A stretch of DNA of 64,000 bases, taken from NCBI RefSeq assembly GCF_002927275.1, contig NZ_PRKW01000004.1, positions 434,001 to 498,000 of the forward strand. The letters are read 5' to 3'. The position numbers were made by a program, and so were the translations under genes. Every line of letters begins with the position of its first letter. Position 1 is the first letter of the stretch. Positions 28,004 to 37,486 of the stretch are shown here, in pieces. The DNA is from Arthrobacter pityocampae (GTDB lineage Bacteria > Actinomycetota > Actinomycetes > Actinomycetales > Micrococcaceae). The notes beneath the pieces were generated by a model, which had not been told where the DNA came from, did not search any database, and saw nothing but the letters and a program-made list of their open reading frames with translations.

Positions 28004-28987
28004 GTGCACATCTCCCCGGTCATGAAGGTCCTCGCAGCGTGGCTGCTGGGGCTCCTGCTCGTGGGCGCGGCCTTCATCACCACCGTCTCCTTCATGAACG
28101 GTCGGCTCTACAGCCCCGAACACCAGGTGGACCTGTACTTCGACGCGCTGCGCGACGGCGACGGCGGGCAGGCTCTGGGCCTGCTCAACGCCTCGGTCCC
28201 GGAGGGGTCCAACCCCGTCCTGCTGGACGGCGAGGCACTGCGGACGGCGAGTGCGGCTGTCGAGGACGTCGCGATCGGCGAGGCCCGGGACGCGGGCGCC
28301 GACCGCGTCGAGGTGCCCGTGACTTACACGCTCGACGGCGCGGAGACGAGCACGGTCTTCCCGCTCGAGCGCATCGACACCGAGTGGGGCTTCTTTAACG
28401 TCTGGCGCTTCGAGGAATCCGTGCTGCCCGTCGTCCAGGTGACGGCCCGGAACACCGTGGAGGCCGCCGTGAACGGCACCGACGTCGGGCTTCCCGGCGG
28501 CACGGCCGGCCTGGCCTCCTTCTACCCGGCGTCGATCACGGCCCAGTACGACGGGCAGTACTTCGCCGCCCCCGTCCAGCACGCCGTGGTGACGGGCCAG
28601 GAGCCCCCGCCTCCCCTGACCCTGGCCACGGAGGCGACGCCGGAACTCACCCAGGCGATCGACGACGAACTGCGGGCCTTCCTCGACGGGTGCGCGAAGC
28701 AGACCGTCTTCCAGCCCACCAACTGCCCCTTCAACTACGTGACGAACGAGCGCCTGGCCGGGGACATCACCTGGTCCATCGAGGAGTATCCCGCCGTGAC
28801 GATCACCCCGGACGGCGGCGACTGGCTCCTGGCGCCGCTGTCCGGGTCCGCGCGGATCGACACCCAGCTGCGCGACTTCTTCTCCGGGGCGGTCCGGGAC
28901 GTGTCCGAGACCGTCCCGTTCGAGTTCGAGGCCGATCTCACGGTGACCGAGGACGACGTCACCGTCACGCCCGTCGTCCGCTACTAG
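28004..28987 (+). CDS. Membrane-anchored protein of unknown function
   Basis: 327 residues. One N-terminal helix (about residues 8-30) is followed by an extracellular region. The part around residues 40-130 (LYFDALRDGDGGQALGLL) looks like an NTF2-like domain, as in some envelope proteins, but this is only a resemblance. Two cysteines at about 227 and 236 could form a disulfide. The start is GTG 28004, set by a TAACGT box 6 nt upstream. Confidence 0.65.
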   Translation: MHISPVMKVLAAWLLGLLLVGAAFITTVSFMNGRLYSPEHQVDLYFDALRDGDGGQALGLLNASVPEGSNPVLLDGEALRTASAAVEDVAIGEARDAGADRVEVPVTYTLDGAETSTVFPLERIDTEWGFFNVWRFEESVLPVVQVTARNTVEAAVNGTDVGLPGGTAGLASFYPASITAQYDGQYFAAPVQHAVVTGQEPPPPLTLATEATPELTQAIDDELRAFLDGCAKQTVFQPTNCPFNYVTNERLAGDITWSIEEYPAVTITPDGGDWLLAPLSGSARIDTQLRDFFSGAVRDVSETVPFEFEADLTVTEDDVTVTPVVRY

Positions 28988-29006
28988 CTCTTCGCACGGC
29001 GGCGCG

Positions 29007-30098
29007 TCAGGGGATGAGCTTCTCCGCCCGGTAGCGCTCGAACAGGGTGGTGAACGCGTCGAGGGTCCGCCGGTACCCGGTGAAACCGGCCACGCGGCTC
29101 TTGCCCATGTCCGTGACCACCTCGATCCCCCGTCCGAGGTCGCTGTCCGTGTGCCACCAGGAGGCCATGCGGTCCAGACGGAGTTCCGCCAGGCCGTGGC
29201 GCCCGGCGAGGTCCGCCCACTGCTCCTGCCGCCCGGCCATCGCCTGCTCCAGGGGCCGCGGCGCGCCGTCGTAGCCTTCCCAGTCGACGCCGAACCAGGC
29301 AGCGAGCTGCGGCCACATCCAGCGCCACCGGAACACGTCACCGTTGACGATGTTGAACGCCTCGTCGGCGGCCCCGGGGGTCGTCGACGCCCAGAGCATG
29401 TGCTCGGCCAGCAGGCCGGCGTCCGTCATGTCGGTCAACCCGTTCCACTGGGTCTCCGATCCGGGGAAGACGAAGGGCTCCCCCGCATCCCGGCAGAGTG
29501 CCGCCTGCGTGGCGAGGGTCAGGCCCATGTTCATCGCGTTGCCGACGGCGTGGCCGATCACGGTGTGCGCGCGGTGCACGGACCAGGTGAAGCCCTGCTC
29601 CGCCGCGGCGGCGAACAGCTCGTCCTCCTGCGCGTAGTAGAAGTTGCGGACCGGCAGGCGCGGCTCCTCCTCGTGGAAGGGCGTGTCCGCCATCTCCCCG
29701 GCCGCGTAGGCCTCGAACGGGCCGAGGTAGTGCTTGAGCCCCGTCATGAGGGCCACGTGGGCCACCGGCTTGCCGCGCAGGGCGGCGAGGAGGTCGCGCA
29801 GCATGGCGGCGTTGACCTCGATGTTCTCCTCCTCGGTGTCCCGGCGCGACCAGGCGGTGAAGAAGACGTGCGTCGGGTGCTCGGGGGCGAGGACGGCGGC
29901 GAGCGCCTCGGCGGAGGTCAGGTCCGCGGAGAGCCAGCGCACGCCCTCCTGCGTGACCCCCGGCCGGCGGGACAGGGCCAGCACGGGCCAGCCCTCGGCA
30001 GTGAGCTTCTCGACGAGGGCGGACCCGGCGATGCCGGTCGCCCCCACCACGAGGGCCGTCCGTGGATGAATATCTGCCGGGCTGTGGTCGGTCGTCAT
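29007..30098 (-). CDS. PRISE-like short-chain reductase (progesterone 5-beta-reductase family)
   Basis: 363 residues. The Rossmann motif is GATGIAGSAL near the N-terminus. The motif RNFYYAQED is the NFYYxxED signature of the PRISE family (progesterone 5-beta-reductase/iridoid synthase), which replaces the usual YxxxK with a catalytic Tyr and reduces enone double bonds with NADPH. The natural substrate in bacteria is unknown. ATG 30098 follows GAGGAGCACACC, so the longer open frame to 30209 is not used. Confidence 0.85.
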   Translation of the reverse strand: MTTDHSPADIHPRTALVVGATGIAGSALVEKLTAEGWPVLALSRRPGVTQEGVRWLSADLTSAEALAAVLAPEHPTHVFFTAWSRRDTEEENIEVNAAMLRDLLAALRGKPVAHVALMTGLKHYLGPFEAYAAGEMADTPFHEEEPRLPVRNFYYAQEDELFAAAAEQGFTWSVHRAHTVIGHAVGNAMNMGLTLATQAALCRDAGEPFVFPGSETQWNGLTDMTDAGLLAEHMLWASTTPGAADEAFNIVNGDVFRWRWMWPQLAAWFGVDWEGYDGAPRPLEQAMAGRQEQWADLAGRHGLAELRLDRMASWWHTDSDLGRGIEVVTDMGKSRVAGFTGYRRTLDAFTTLFERYRAEKLIP

Positions 30099-30278
30099 GG
30101 TGTGCTCCTCAGGGTGGGGACAACCGGCAGGCGCCGGTGCAGTCAGTGGGGCGGCGTCGTGGGCCGGAATCGGGGACGGGGACGCCGCGTCGGGGTAGAG
30201 CCGGGGCATCGGCCCGGCCCCGGGGGAACGCCGCCGCGGGCCTGGCCGCCCGCCGCGGCGGCACGCCCCGGCGGACGG

Positions 30279-32261
30279 TCAGTCGAGGCCCCTCAGGTCC
30301 AGGGTGAGACTCGTGTCGCCGTCGTCCGCGACCGTGACCGGGATCCCCCAGTCCTGCTGGTACAGGTGGCACGCGGCGTGGTCGGGGATCTCGCCGCCCG
30401 GCTCGCCGTCGCAGGATGCCGCGCGGGCGGTGATGTGCAGGACCCCTCCGCCGGCCTCCGGGGACAGCACCAGCTCGCGGGTCAGGCCCGTGGACGTGCC
30501 GCCGCCCGAGACGAGGAGCGATTCCGGCGACGCGCTGATCTTCAGCTGCGTGGGGTCACCCCAGCGGTCGTCGAGCTTCTGGCCGGTCGGCGCGGTGAAG
30601 CGCACGGTGAGCCCCACCGGGCCTGCGGCCATGGGCGTGGTGGGCCGCTGGGTCTGCGAGGCACCCTCGTCGACGGCGAGCGCTTCCTTGGGCAGCGGGA
30701 CGCGGACCAGCTGGTGCCGGTTGGTCTCGACGACGATCAGCAGGGGGTCCCCGCCGTCGGCGACGGGCGTCAGGTCCACGAGGACGTCGGAGGGCTCGGA
30801 CAGACCGCGGAGCAGGGTGGAGACCTGGCGGGTCGCGGGGTCGTACCGGCGGACGGCCCCGTTGTAGGTGTCGGCGATGGCGATGGAGCCGTCCGGCAGC
30901 GCGGTGACCCCGAGCGGGTGCTGCAGGCGCGCCTGCCCGGCGTCGCCGTCCCGGAAGCCGAAGTCGAACAGGCCGGTCCCGACGGCGGTCTGCACCTGTA
31001 CGCGGTTGCGACCGTTGACCTCGAGGAAGGACAGGATCCGCACGGACGAGGTCTCCGAGTCGGCGATCCAGATGCTGCCGTTGGCGTCCTCCGCGAGGCC
31101 GGAGGACTGGGCGAACCACGCGGCCGTCGCGTCGCCGTCGAGCAGCCCCTCCAGGCCGGTGCCGGCGAGGATGTCGACGGCGTGGGTGCGGGGGTCGTAG
31201 GTGAAGATCTGGTGTGTGCCGGCCATGGCGACGACCACGCGGTCCAGGACCGTCGAGTGGAGCACGTCCCACGGCGAGGACAGGGACACGTTCAGCGCGT
31301 CGGTGCCGAGCTCCGTCTCGGTGAGGCGCGGCGCCTCGCTCTCCGCCGCCACGTCGAAGGCATCCTCCTGCAGCCCGGTCCGGCTGTGGTTGGCGGCGTC
31401 GAGCAGTCGCTGGGTGCCGTTACCGGCGAGCGTGCGCACCGCGCCCGTGGCGAGGTCCACGCCGCGCAGGCGGTGGTTCACGGAGTCGGCGACGACGACG
31501 TCGTACCCGACCTCCGCGGCGAGCGCGCCGGGCAGCAGGGCGAGGCCCTGCGGCTCGTTGAACTGGGCCTCATCGGCTCCGCCGTCGCGGAAGCCCTTCG
31601 TGCCGGAGCCGATGGTGCGGCGCACCGTGACGAGGTCCGCCTCGAGCTCCACGAGCCGGTGGTGGCCGGTGTCACCGGCGAGGAAGGTGCCCGTCGCGGG
31701 CAGCGCGAGAAGCTTGCCCGGGAACTTGAGGTCCCCCGCGGTGCTCGGCGCGGGGACGTACGGGCCGTCGCCGCGGTGCAGTGTCCCCTTGGCCTCGTGC
31801 TCGGCGACGAGCTCGTCGACGAGGGACGTGAGGCCGGCGGCGTGGCCCTCGCCGGAGAGGTGCGCCACGATGTAGCCCTCAGGGTCGATGACGACGAGCG
31901 TCGGCCACGCGCGGGCCGTGTAGGCCTGCCACGTGGTCAGCTCGGGGTCGTCGAGGACGGGGTGGTGGATGTCGTAGCGCTCGACGGCGGCGGCCAGGGC
32001 GTCGGGGTCCGCCTCGTGCTCGAACTTCGGCGAGTGCACGCCGACCGTCACCAGCACGTCCGAGTGCTGCTCCTCGAGCGGGCGGAGCTCGTCCAGGACG
32101 TGCAGGCAGTTGATGCAGCAGAAGGTCCAGAAGTCGAGGATCAGGATCTTGCCCCGGAAGTCCTCCAGGGACAGGTCCTTGCCTCCCGTGTTCAGCCAAC
32201 CGCGCCCCGTCAGTTCGGAGGCGCGGACGCGGTAGGCGGTGCGGGTGGAGGCGATAGTCAT
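30279..32261 (-). CDS. Thioredoxin-like / NHL-repeat protein (NHLRC2-type)
   Basis: 660 residues. The first about 160 are a thioredoxin-fold domain with the redox pair in FCCINCLHVLDEL. Residues about 200-560 hold NHL beta-propeller repeats (RLVELEADL, NEPQGLALLP, GVTALPDGSIAIADTYNGAVR), and a C-terminal beta-rich domain follows. The layout matches NHLRC2-type proteins. No signal peptide is visible. Its role is probably redox-linked; the partner is unknown. Confidence 0.85.
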   Translation of the reverse strand: MTIASTRTAYRVRASELTGRGWLNTGGKDLSLEDFRGKILILDFWTFCCINCLHVLDELRPLEEQHSDVLVTVGVHSPKFEHEADPDALAAAVERYDIHHPVLDDPELTTWQAYTARAWPTLVVIDPEGYIVAHLSGEGHAAGLTSLVDELVAEHEAKGTLHRGDGPYVPAPSTAGDLKFPGKLLALPATGTFLAGDTGHHRLVELEADLVTVRRTIGSGTKGFRDGGADEAQFNEPQGLALLPGALAAEVGYDVVVADSVNHRLRGVDLATGAVRTLAGNGTQRLLDAANHSRTGLQEDAFDVAAESEAPRLTETELGTDALNVSLSSPWDVLHSTVLDRVVVAMAGTHQIFTYDPRTHAVDILAGTGLEGLLDGDATAAWFAQSSGLAEDANGSIWIADSETSSVRILSFLEVNGRNRVQVQTAVGTGLFDFGFRDGDAGQARLQHPLGVTALPDGSIAIADTYNGAVRRYDPATRQVSTLLRGLSEPSDVLVDLTPVADGGDPLLIVVETNRHQLVRVPLPKEALAVDEGASQTQRPTTPMAAGPVGLTVRFTAPTGQKLDDRWGDPTQLKISASPESLLVSGGGTSTGLTRELVLSPEAGGGVLHITARAASCDGEPGGEIPDHAACHLYQQDWGIPVTVADDGDTSLTLDLRGLD

Positions 32262-32452
32262 GCGATGAATTCTCCCGTAGCGGCGTGCGTGGATGCCAAC
32301 CGGACGCCGCACGCCGTCACCGGGTGCGCGGCGCGTTCCGAAGGGGTACCCGGAACCGGCAGCACTGGCGACAACACGGGAGGGCCCCACAATATGCCTG
32401 GGCCGCCGACGTCGCCCCTCGCGTGTCCCGGTCGGGACGGACAGGAGAGGGC

Positions 32453-34609
32453 CTACCCGCGCTGGACCGGGTCCTCGTCCCCCGCGGTGGTGGTCCCGCG
32501 CGGCGTGGTCGGCCGCCCTTGACGGTCGGTGCCGGCGTCGCGCGCGGCGAAGTCCGCGAACATGCTGTTGTATGCCGCGAGGTCGGCGTCGTTGTTCCGG
32601 TCCGCCGCACGGTCCTTGCGCTTCGTCTCCCGCGCGTCAGAGCGCGACCACACGATCGCGACGCCGATCGCGAGCAGCAGCGTGGGGATCTCCCCCACGC
32701 CCCATGTCACGGCGCCGCCAACCTGCTGGTCGGCGAGGGCTGACGGGCCCCACTCGCGGCCCATGGTGCCGAACCAGGACGCCTGGAGCAGCGACGTGGA
32801 GCCCATGAGGCTCACGCCGAAGAAGGCGTGGAACGCCATGGTCGCGAACAGGAGCAGCAGCCGCATGGGGTATGGCGCACGGTACGGGACGGGGTCCGAG
32901 CCGATCATGGACAGGACGAAGATGTAGCCGGTGATCAGGAAGTGGGTGATCATCAGCTCGTGGCCCACGTGCTCACGCAGCGCGAAGCCGAACAGCGGCG
33001 AGTAGTAGAAGACGATGATGGACGCCACGAAGTTGCCGGCGGCGAAGAGCGGGTGGGTGATGATCCTCGACGGCAGGGAGTGCACGATCACGAGGATCCA
33101 TTCGCGGATGCCGCGGGTGCCGTCCCGGCGGGCGCTGAGCGCCTTGAGCGCCAGGGTGACGGGCGCGCCGAGGACGAGGAACAGCGGGACCACCATCGTC
33201 AGGGCCATGTGGTCCACCATGTGCGCACTGAAGAGCACCATGCCGTAGATGGCGGGGGCACCGGACGTGAAGTAGGTGAGGAGTACGAGGCCCACCAGCC
33301 AGCTGACGAGCTTCAGCGGGGACCAGGAGTCACCGCGCCGGTGCAGCTTCACGACGCCCAGGACGTACGCGACGGCGAAGGTCAGCGCCACCGCGATCCA
33401 CAGCCAGTCGAACCGCCACTCCGTGAACCAGCGGGACAGGGTGGGCTCGGGCGGGAGGTCGTACCCCGTCAGGATCCGCGCCGGACCGGCCTCGGTCGGC
33501 AGTTCCTCGGACCGGGGCGGCGCCGTGCGCCCGAGGGCTCCGGCCACGCCCAGCACGGCGCTCATGATGAGGAGTTCCACGGCGATGAGCTGCCACAGGA
33601 CGCGACGAGCGGACATCCGCGACGCGGTGGTTCCGGCCGGGGCCTCGAGCTGCGGGATGATCCACTGCCGGTGCATCCAGCCGATCCCGCCGAGCAGGAT
33701 GGTGGCGATGGTCTTGAACACGACGAGGAGCCCCCACGGGGAGCTGAGCTGTCCGAGATCGGAGATCCGGAGGCTGGCATTCACCACACCGGAGGCGACC
33801 ACCAGGATGAACGCGAACCCGGCCAGGGCGGAGAAGCGCTTGAGGACGGGGAGGGTCTGCCCGCCGAGCGTGCCGCCCACGACGGCGAGGGCGATGATGC
33901 CGCCGACCCACAGGCAGACGCCGACCAGGTGCAGGGCGATGGAGTTGACCGCGGCGTTGTGGTCGTTCCCGCTGGCGGAGTGGCCGATCAGGGCCATGGG
34001 CAGCAGGTTCAGGAGGGCGAGCACCAGCGTCAGCGCGAGGCCGGCCGGCGATCGCACCCCGAACAGGAGGGTCGCCAGGACGGCCGCGACGATGGACGTC
34101 ACCAGCCAGGCGCGCCCCGTGGAGAAGTCGGTGAGGAACGCGGCGAGCCCCTGCGTGTAGGTGGGATCGGTGCTGAGCGGCAGTCCCGCCGCGTCCGAGT
34201 AGGTGAAGATCATGACGCCGAGCGCGCCGAGCGTCCAGGCGACGGCGGACACGGCGGCGAGCAGCATCACCCGCGTGAAGGCGGGGTGCTCGGCGGCGGT
34301 CGCCGCGGGCTTCCGGCCCGGCGGGCCGACCCGGCGCGGGAGCATGACGACGGCGAAGACGAGGGCCCCGATGGTCGCCGCGGCCGCCGTGTTGTTGAGC
34401 ACCTTGGCGACGGGCAGACCCCATCGGGTGAGGGCGCCAGGATCTCCGAGCTGCCGTGCGGCGGCTGCCCCCGTGTAGAACAGGGCGACCACGAGGGCTC
34501 CGAGGACGACGACGCCCGCCAGGATGAGCCAGCCGGTTCCGACGGCACGCTCGGGGGAAGAGGCGGTGGTCTCCCGGGGTTGCTTCACAGTGGTGGGCAC
34601 GTACACCAT
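32453..34609 (-). CDS. CopD - CtaG fusion, copper/cytochrome oxidase assembly membrane protein
   Basis: 718 residues. The N-terminal half is a CopD-like copper-import domain with about eight helices (IALHLVGVCLWVGGIIALAV). The C-terminal half is the caa3-type CtaG domain (HMVDHMALTMVVPLFLVLGAP, HELMITHFLITGYIF), involved in copper delivery to cytochrome oxidase. This fusion is common in actinobacteria. Conserved His and Met residues suit copper binding. A polar tail of about 60 residues ends the protein. Confidence 0.9.
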   Translation of the reverse strand: MVYVPTTVKQPRETTASSPERAVGTGWLILAGVVVLGALVVALFYTGAAAARQLGDPGALTRWGLPVAKVLNNTAAAATIGALVFAVVMLPRRVGPPGRKPAATAAEHPAFTRVMLLAAVSAVAWTLGALGVMIFTYSDAAGLPLSTDPTYTQGLAAFLTDFSTGRAWLVTSIVAAVLATLLFGVRSPAGLALTLVLALLNLLPMALIGHSASGNDHNAAVNSIALHLVGVCLWVGGIIALAVVGGTLGGQTLPVLKRFSALAGFAFILVVASGVVNASLRISDLGQLSSPWGLLVVFKTIATILLGGIGWMHRQWIIPQLEAPAGTTASRMSARRVLWQLIAVELLIMSAVLGVAGALGRTAPPRSEELPTEAGPARILTGYDLPPEPTLSRWFTEWRFDWLWIAVALTFAVAYVLGVVKLHRRGDSWSPLKLVSWLVGLVLLTYFTSGAPAIYGMVLFSAHMVDHMALTMVVPLFLVLGAPVTLALKALSARRDGTRGIREWILVIVHSLPSRIITHPLFAAGNFVASIIVFYYSPLFGFALREHVGHELMITHFLITGYIFVLSMIGSDPVPYRAPYPMRLLLLFATMAFHAFFGVSLMGSTSLLQASWFGTMGREWGPSALADQQVGGAVTWGVGEIPTLLLAIGVAIVWSRSDARETKRKDRAADRNNDADLAAYNSMFADFAARDAGTDRQGRPTTPRGTTTAGDEDPVQRG

Positions 34610-34676
34610 TCTCTACCCCGAGTAGAAATAGGGCCAATCTCCGGACACACGTGCCGCCGCGGAAGGGGCCAGATAA

Positions 34677-34716
34677 CGCCAGGGGACCGCTGCCCGACGG
34701 CAGCGGTCCCCTGGCG
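34677..34716 (-). terminator. Terminator of the HU gene
   Basis: A perfect 18-bp stem, CGCCAGGGGACCGCTGCC with its complement and loop CGAC, lies 12 bp past the HU stop. It also ends transcripts from the other side. Confidence 0.85.
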
Positions 34717-34728
34717 TCGGTGCTGGAA

Positions 34729-35007
34729 CTACTTGGCGGAAGCCTTCAGCTTCGAGCCGGCGGTCAGCTTGACGCTGTGGCCGGCGGCGATCTGGATGGT
34801 CTCGCCGGTCTGGGGGTTGCGTCCCGTGCGGGCCGCGCGGCTGGTGCGCTCGACGGCGAGCCATCCGGGGATGGTGATCTTCTCGTCCTTGGCGATGGAC
34901 TCGGAGAAGACGTCGAACAGCGCATCGAGGACGCTGTTGACTGCGGCCTGGCTGGTGTCAGCCTTCGCCGCTACCTCTGCAACAAGTTCACTACGGTTCT
35001 TAGCCAA
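34729..35007 (-). CDS. hup: HU-family nucleoid DNA-binding protein
   Basis: 92 residues with the HU pattern: KNRSELVAEVAAKA, the turn GWLAVERTSRAARTGRNPQTGE forming the DNA-binding arm, and a Lys-rich end. The start is TTG 35007, which reads LAKNRSEL and is preceded by AGGAGG at 6-7 nt, so the longer in-frame extension is rejected. It compacts and bends DNA. It is a single gene with its own terminator. It lacks the long Lys/Ala tail of mycobacterial HupB. Confidence 0.92.
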   Translation of the reverse strand: MAKNRSELVAEVAAKADTSQAAVNSVLDALFDVFSESIAKDEKITIPGWLAVERTSRAARTGRNPQTGETIQIAAGHSVKLTAGSKLKASAK

Positions 35008-35184
35008 TTTTGTCCTCCTGGACGTCAGTCTTCTGGAAGAGCTTTTCGCGGTATTCGAAAAGCCTCTGTGCGAAAACTTACCAGCTTGGAGGCCACGACC
35101 CGCGTGTTCACGCGGTTTTGCGGTGGAAAACACGGGCGTTTCGGCGTTGTTCACGGCCGCCGGCCCCCGATCGGGAGGCCGACG

Positions 35185-35220
35185 CGAAGAAGCCGCCACC
35201 CGGGGGTGACGGCTTCTTCG
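35185..35220 (-). terminator. Terminator of the rpmB-rpmG-rpsN operon
   Basis: CGAAGAAGCCG pairs with CGGCTTCTTCG around a GC-rich inner stem with one mismatch, 55 bp past the rpsN stop. Confidence 0.8.
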
Positions 35221-35274
35221 GTTACCGCGCGGGGCGGCGGGTGGTGCAACGGGGCGTGGCGCCCCGGGTGTCGG

Positions 35275-35580
35275 TTACCAGCTCGACTTGGTCACGCCGG
35301 GCAGCTCGCCCCGGTGCGCCATGTCGCGGAAGCGGACACGCGAGATACCGAACTTCTGGAGCGTGCCGCGGGGGCGGCCGTCGATCTGGTCGCGGTTGCG
35401 CAGGCGCACCGGCGACGCGTTGCGGGGAAGCTTCTGCAGGCCGAGGCGTGCGGCTTCGCGAGCCTCGTCGGTGGCGTTCTCGTCGACGAGGGTCTTCTTG
35501 AGCTCGAGGCGCTTGGCCGCGTAGCGCTCGACAATGACCTTGCGCTGCTCGTTGCGAGCAATCTTTGACTTCTTGGCCAT
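35275..35580 (-). CDS. rpsN: 30S ribosomal protein S14, zinc-independent form
   Basis: 101 residues, the long form of S14, ending [19 protein letters not shown] and starting [13 protein letters not shown]. It lacks the CxxC zinc pairs of the short 61-residue type. It is the last of three ribosomal genes, all without zinc-binding cysteines, 3 bp after rpmG. Confidence 0.96.
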   Translation of the reverse strand: MAKKSKIARNEQRKVIVERYAAKRLELKKTLVDENATDEAREAARLGLQKLPRNASPVRLRNRDQIDGRPRGTLQKFGISRVRFRDMAHRGELPGVTKSSW

Positions 35581-35583
35581 GGT

Positions 35584-35751
35584 TTAGCGCTCCTCTCGGA
35601 ATTCGACGTGCTTGCGGATCTTGGGGTCGTACTTCATCAGGACCATGCGGTCCGGATCGTTACGACGGTTCTTGCGCGTCACGTAGGTGTAGCCCGTCCC
35701 TGCGGTGGACTTCAGCTTGATGATCGGACGTACGTCCTTGTCCTTCGCCAT
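35584..35751 (-). CDS. rpmG: 50S ribosomal protein L33, cysteine-free form
   Basis: 55 residues: it begins [20 protein letters not shown], continues with [20 protein letters not shown] and ends HVEFREER. There are no cysteines, so this is the zinc-independent type. Its ATG overlaps the rpmB stop by one base (TAATG). Confidence 0.95.
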   Translation of the reverse strand: MAKDKDVRPIIKLKSTAGTGYTYVTRKNRRNDPDRMVLMKYDPKIRKHVEFREER

Positions 35752-35987
35752 TAGAGCTTCACTCCTCTCGCGAGGATGGACGCGACGACCGCGTCGATGC
35801 CGCGCACGTCGATGGTCTTGATGCCGCGGGCCGAGACCTGCAGCGTCACGTTGCGGCGCAGGGAAGGCACGTAGTAGCGCTTCTTCTGAATGTTGGGGTC
35901 GAACCGGCGCTTGTTACGGCGGTGCGAGTGCGAAATGCTGTGTCCAAAGCCGGGCTCGGCTCCGGTCACTTGGCAGTGGGCTGCCAT
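35751..35987 (-). CDS. rpmB: 50S ribosomal protein L28
   Basis: 78 residues: [20 protein letters not shown], then [20 protein letters not shown] and a C-terminal ARGVKL. There is a single Cys and no CxxC pairs. It is the first gene of rpmB-rpmG-rpsN, preceded by GGAGGAGAG. In mycobacteria the similar cysteine-free cluster replaces zinc-binding versions under zinc limitation via Zur; whether that applies here is an inference. Confidence 0.95.
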   Translation of the reverse strand: MAAHCQVTGAEPGFGHSISHSHRRNKRRFDPNIQKKRYYVPSLRRNVTLQVSARGIKTIDVRGIDAVVASILARGVKL

Positions 35988-36290
35988 AACTCTCCTCCAG
36001 ATTAGATGAACGTGACGGAATCACTTGTCGGGGTCCCGCCACCAGTAATGACACCGCTATTACTGCAGCTTTCCGGAGGTTGACCTGGCAGGGTGAGAAC
36101 CTGCCGAAGCGCCTCGCCGCGGGGAAGACGGTGAAGTTCGGGCGGAGCACGGCCTTGCGGCCGGCACAGCCTTCGATTCTAGGTAGTCGCGGGTTGCTGG
36201 GCAAATTTTCCCCGTCCGTGGACGGGCCTCATCAGCCACAGCCAAACGCCTTACCATCCTACCGGCAGGTTCGGGCGTGGCCAAAACGGG
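35988..36290 (-). promoter_or_regulatory. Upstream region of rpmB with inverted repeat
   Basis: This 303-bp gap has no gene that I can support. On the minus strand TAATCT (about 36001) is a possible -10 for rpmB. Further upstream, AGTAAT at 36044-36049 and ATTACT at 36059-36064 form a 6-9-6 inverted repeat. It does not match the actinobacterial Zur consensus well. Nothing else is evident in the rest of the gap. Confidence 0.4.
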
Positions 36291-37433
36291 TCAGTCGTCG
36301 ATCAACCCGTCCCGTCCGACGATGGCGGGCGCGTCCGGGCCGTCGCCGACGCGCTCCCCGTCGACGACGGCGCCCGAGTCCACGATCGCGTTCCGGACGA
36401 CCGCCCCGGAGGTGATCCGCACCCGGTTCAGCAGGACGGAACCCTCCACGACCGCCCCGGGCTCGACGGTCGCCCCGGCGCCGACGACGCTCCGGCGAAC
36501 GGTGCCGTGGACCCGTGCACCGGGGGCGATCAGCGAGCTCGTGACGACGGCGGCGTCGCCGATGAACGCCGGCACCAGCTCCGGGGGTTCGGTGAGGATG
36601 GGCCAGGTCGGGTCCGAGAGGTCCAGGCCCTCGCCGTCCACGAGATCCAGGTGGGCTCGGAGGTAATTGGCGGGCGTCCCGAGGTCCCGCCAGTAGCCGT
36701 GGAGCCGGTGCTCGACGACGGACCCCTGCTCCACGAGGTGCGGCACGAGGTGGTGTCCGTAGTCGCCCAGGTCGTCGCGGGTGTCCCCCAGTTGCTCGAG
36801 TGCGTCCAGGAGGGTCTCGGCCGTGTACAGGAAGATCTCCGTCGTGACGATGCTCGTCCGCGGGTCCTCCGGCTTGTAGGCGAAGTCGGTCACCCGTCCG
36901 TCGTCGTCCACGTCGACGACGCCGTGGGCGGAGGCGTCGCCGTCGAAGTCCACGGTGACCAGGGTGAGATCCGCCCCACGGTCGAGGTGCGTGGCGACGA
37001 CGTCGCGGTAGTCGAGGCGGTAGAGGTGGTCCGAACTGAGGACGAGGACGAGGTCCGGCGCGAAGTCGCGGATGGAGTCGGCCTGCCGGAGCAGCCCGTC
37101 CGCATTGCCTTCGGCGAACCCCTCCCCCGCTCCACCGCTGAACGGGGGCAGCACCAGCAGCCCGCCGCGGGTGCGGTCGAGGTCCCAGGGCCGGCCGTTG
37201 CGGAGATGGTCGTTGATGGTCTTCGGCTGGTACTGCTCCATGACCCAGACGTCGGAGATGCCGCTGTGGTGCAGGTTGGACAGCGGGATGTCGATCAGCC
37301 GGAAACTGCCGCCGACGGGCATGACGGGCTTCGCCCGGTGGTCGGTGAGCGCCCCGAGGCGCCCGCCGGCGCCGCCGGCGAGGACGATGGCGAGGATGCG
37401 CGGCTGATGTCGTGCCGTCGTCTGCTGGTCCAT
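36291..37433 (-). CDS. glgC: Glucose-1-phosphate adenylyltransferase-like nucleotidyltransferase
   Basis: 380 residues. The nucleotide-binding start is LAGGAGGRLGALTDHRAKPV. VLSSDHLYRLDY carries the metal-site Asp, and GYWRDLGTPANYLRAHLDL matches the sugar-binding part. The C-terminal third is a left-handed beta-helix with hexapeptide repeats. It makes ADP-glucose for glycogen or related glucans. No glgA lies next to it. Its N-terminal LAGGAGGRL differs slightly from the usual AGGxGxRL, with an Ala-Gly insertion seen in divergent members, so the sugar or nucleotide could differ. Confidence 0.85.
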   Translation of the reverse strand: MDQQTTARHQPRILAIVLAGGAGGRLGALTDHRAKPVMPVGGSFRLIDIPLSNLHHSGISDVWVMEQYQPKTINDHLRNGRPWDLDRTRGGLLVLPPFSGGAGEGFAEGNADGLLRQADSIRDFAPDLVLVLSSDHLYRLDYRDVVATHLDRGADLTLVTVDFDGDASAHGVVDVDDDGRVTDFAYKPEDPRTSIVTTEIFLYTAETLLDALEQLGDTRDDLGDYGHHLVPHLVEQGSVVEHRLHGYWRDLGTPANYLRAHLDLVDGEGLDLSDPTWPILTEPPELVPAFIGDAAVVTSSLIAPGARVHGTVRRSVVGAGATVEPGAVVEGSVLLNRVRITSGAVVRNAIVDSGAVVDGERVGDGPDAPAIVGRDGLIDD

Positions 37434-37486
37434 GGGCCGTCCTGTCGTGTCGTGGAGTGGTATGTCGGCATCGTGTCCTGCAGGTC

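Noticed and set aside
36044-36064. Zur box before rpmB
   Set aside because: The half-sites AGTAAT/ATTACT do not match the TGAAAAT-type half-sites known for actinobacterial Zur, so I report only an inverted repeat.
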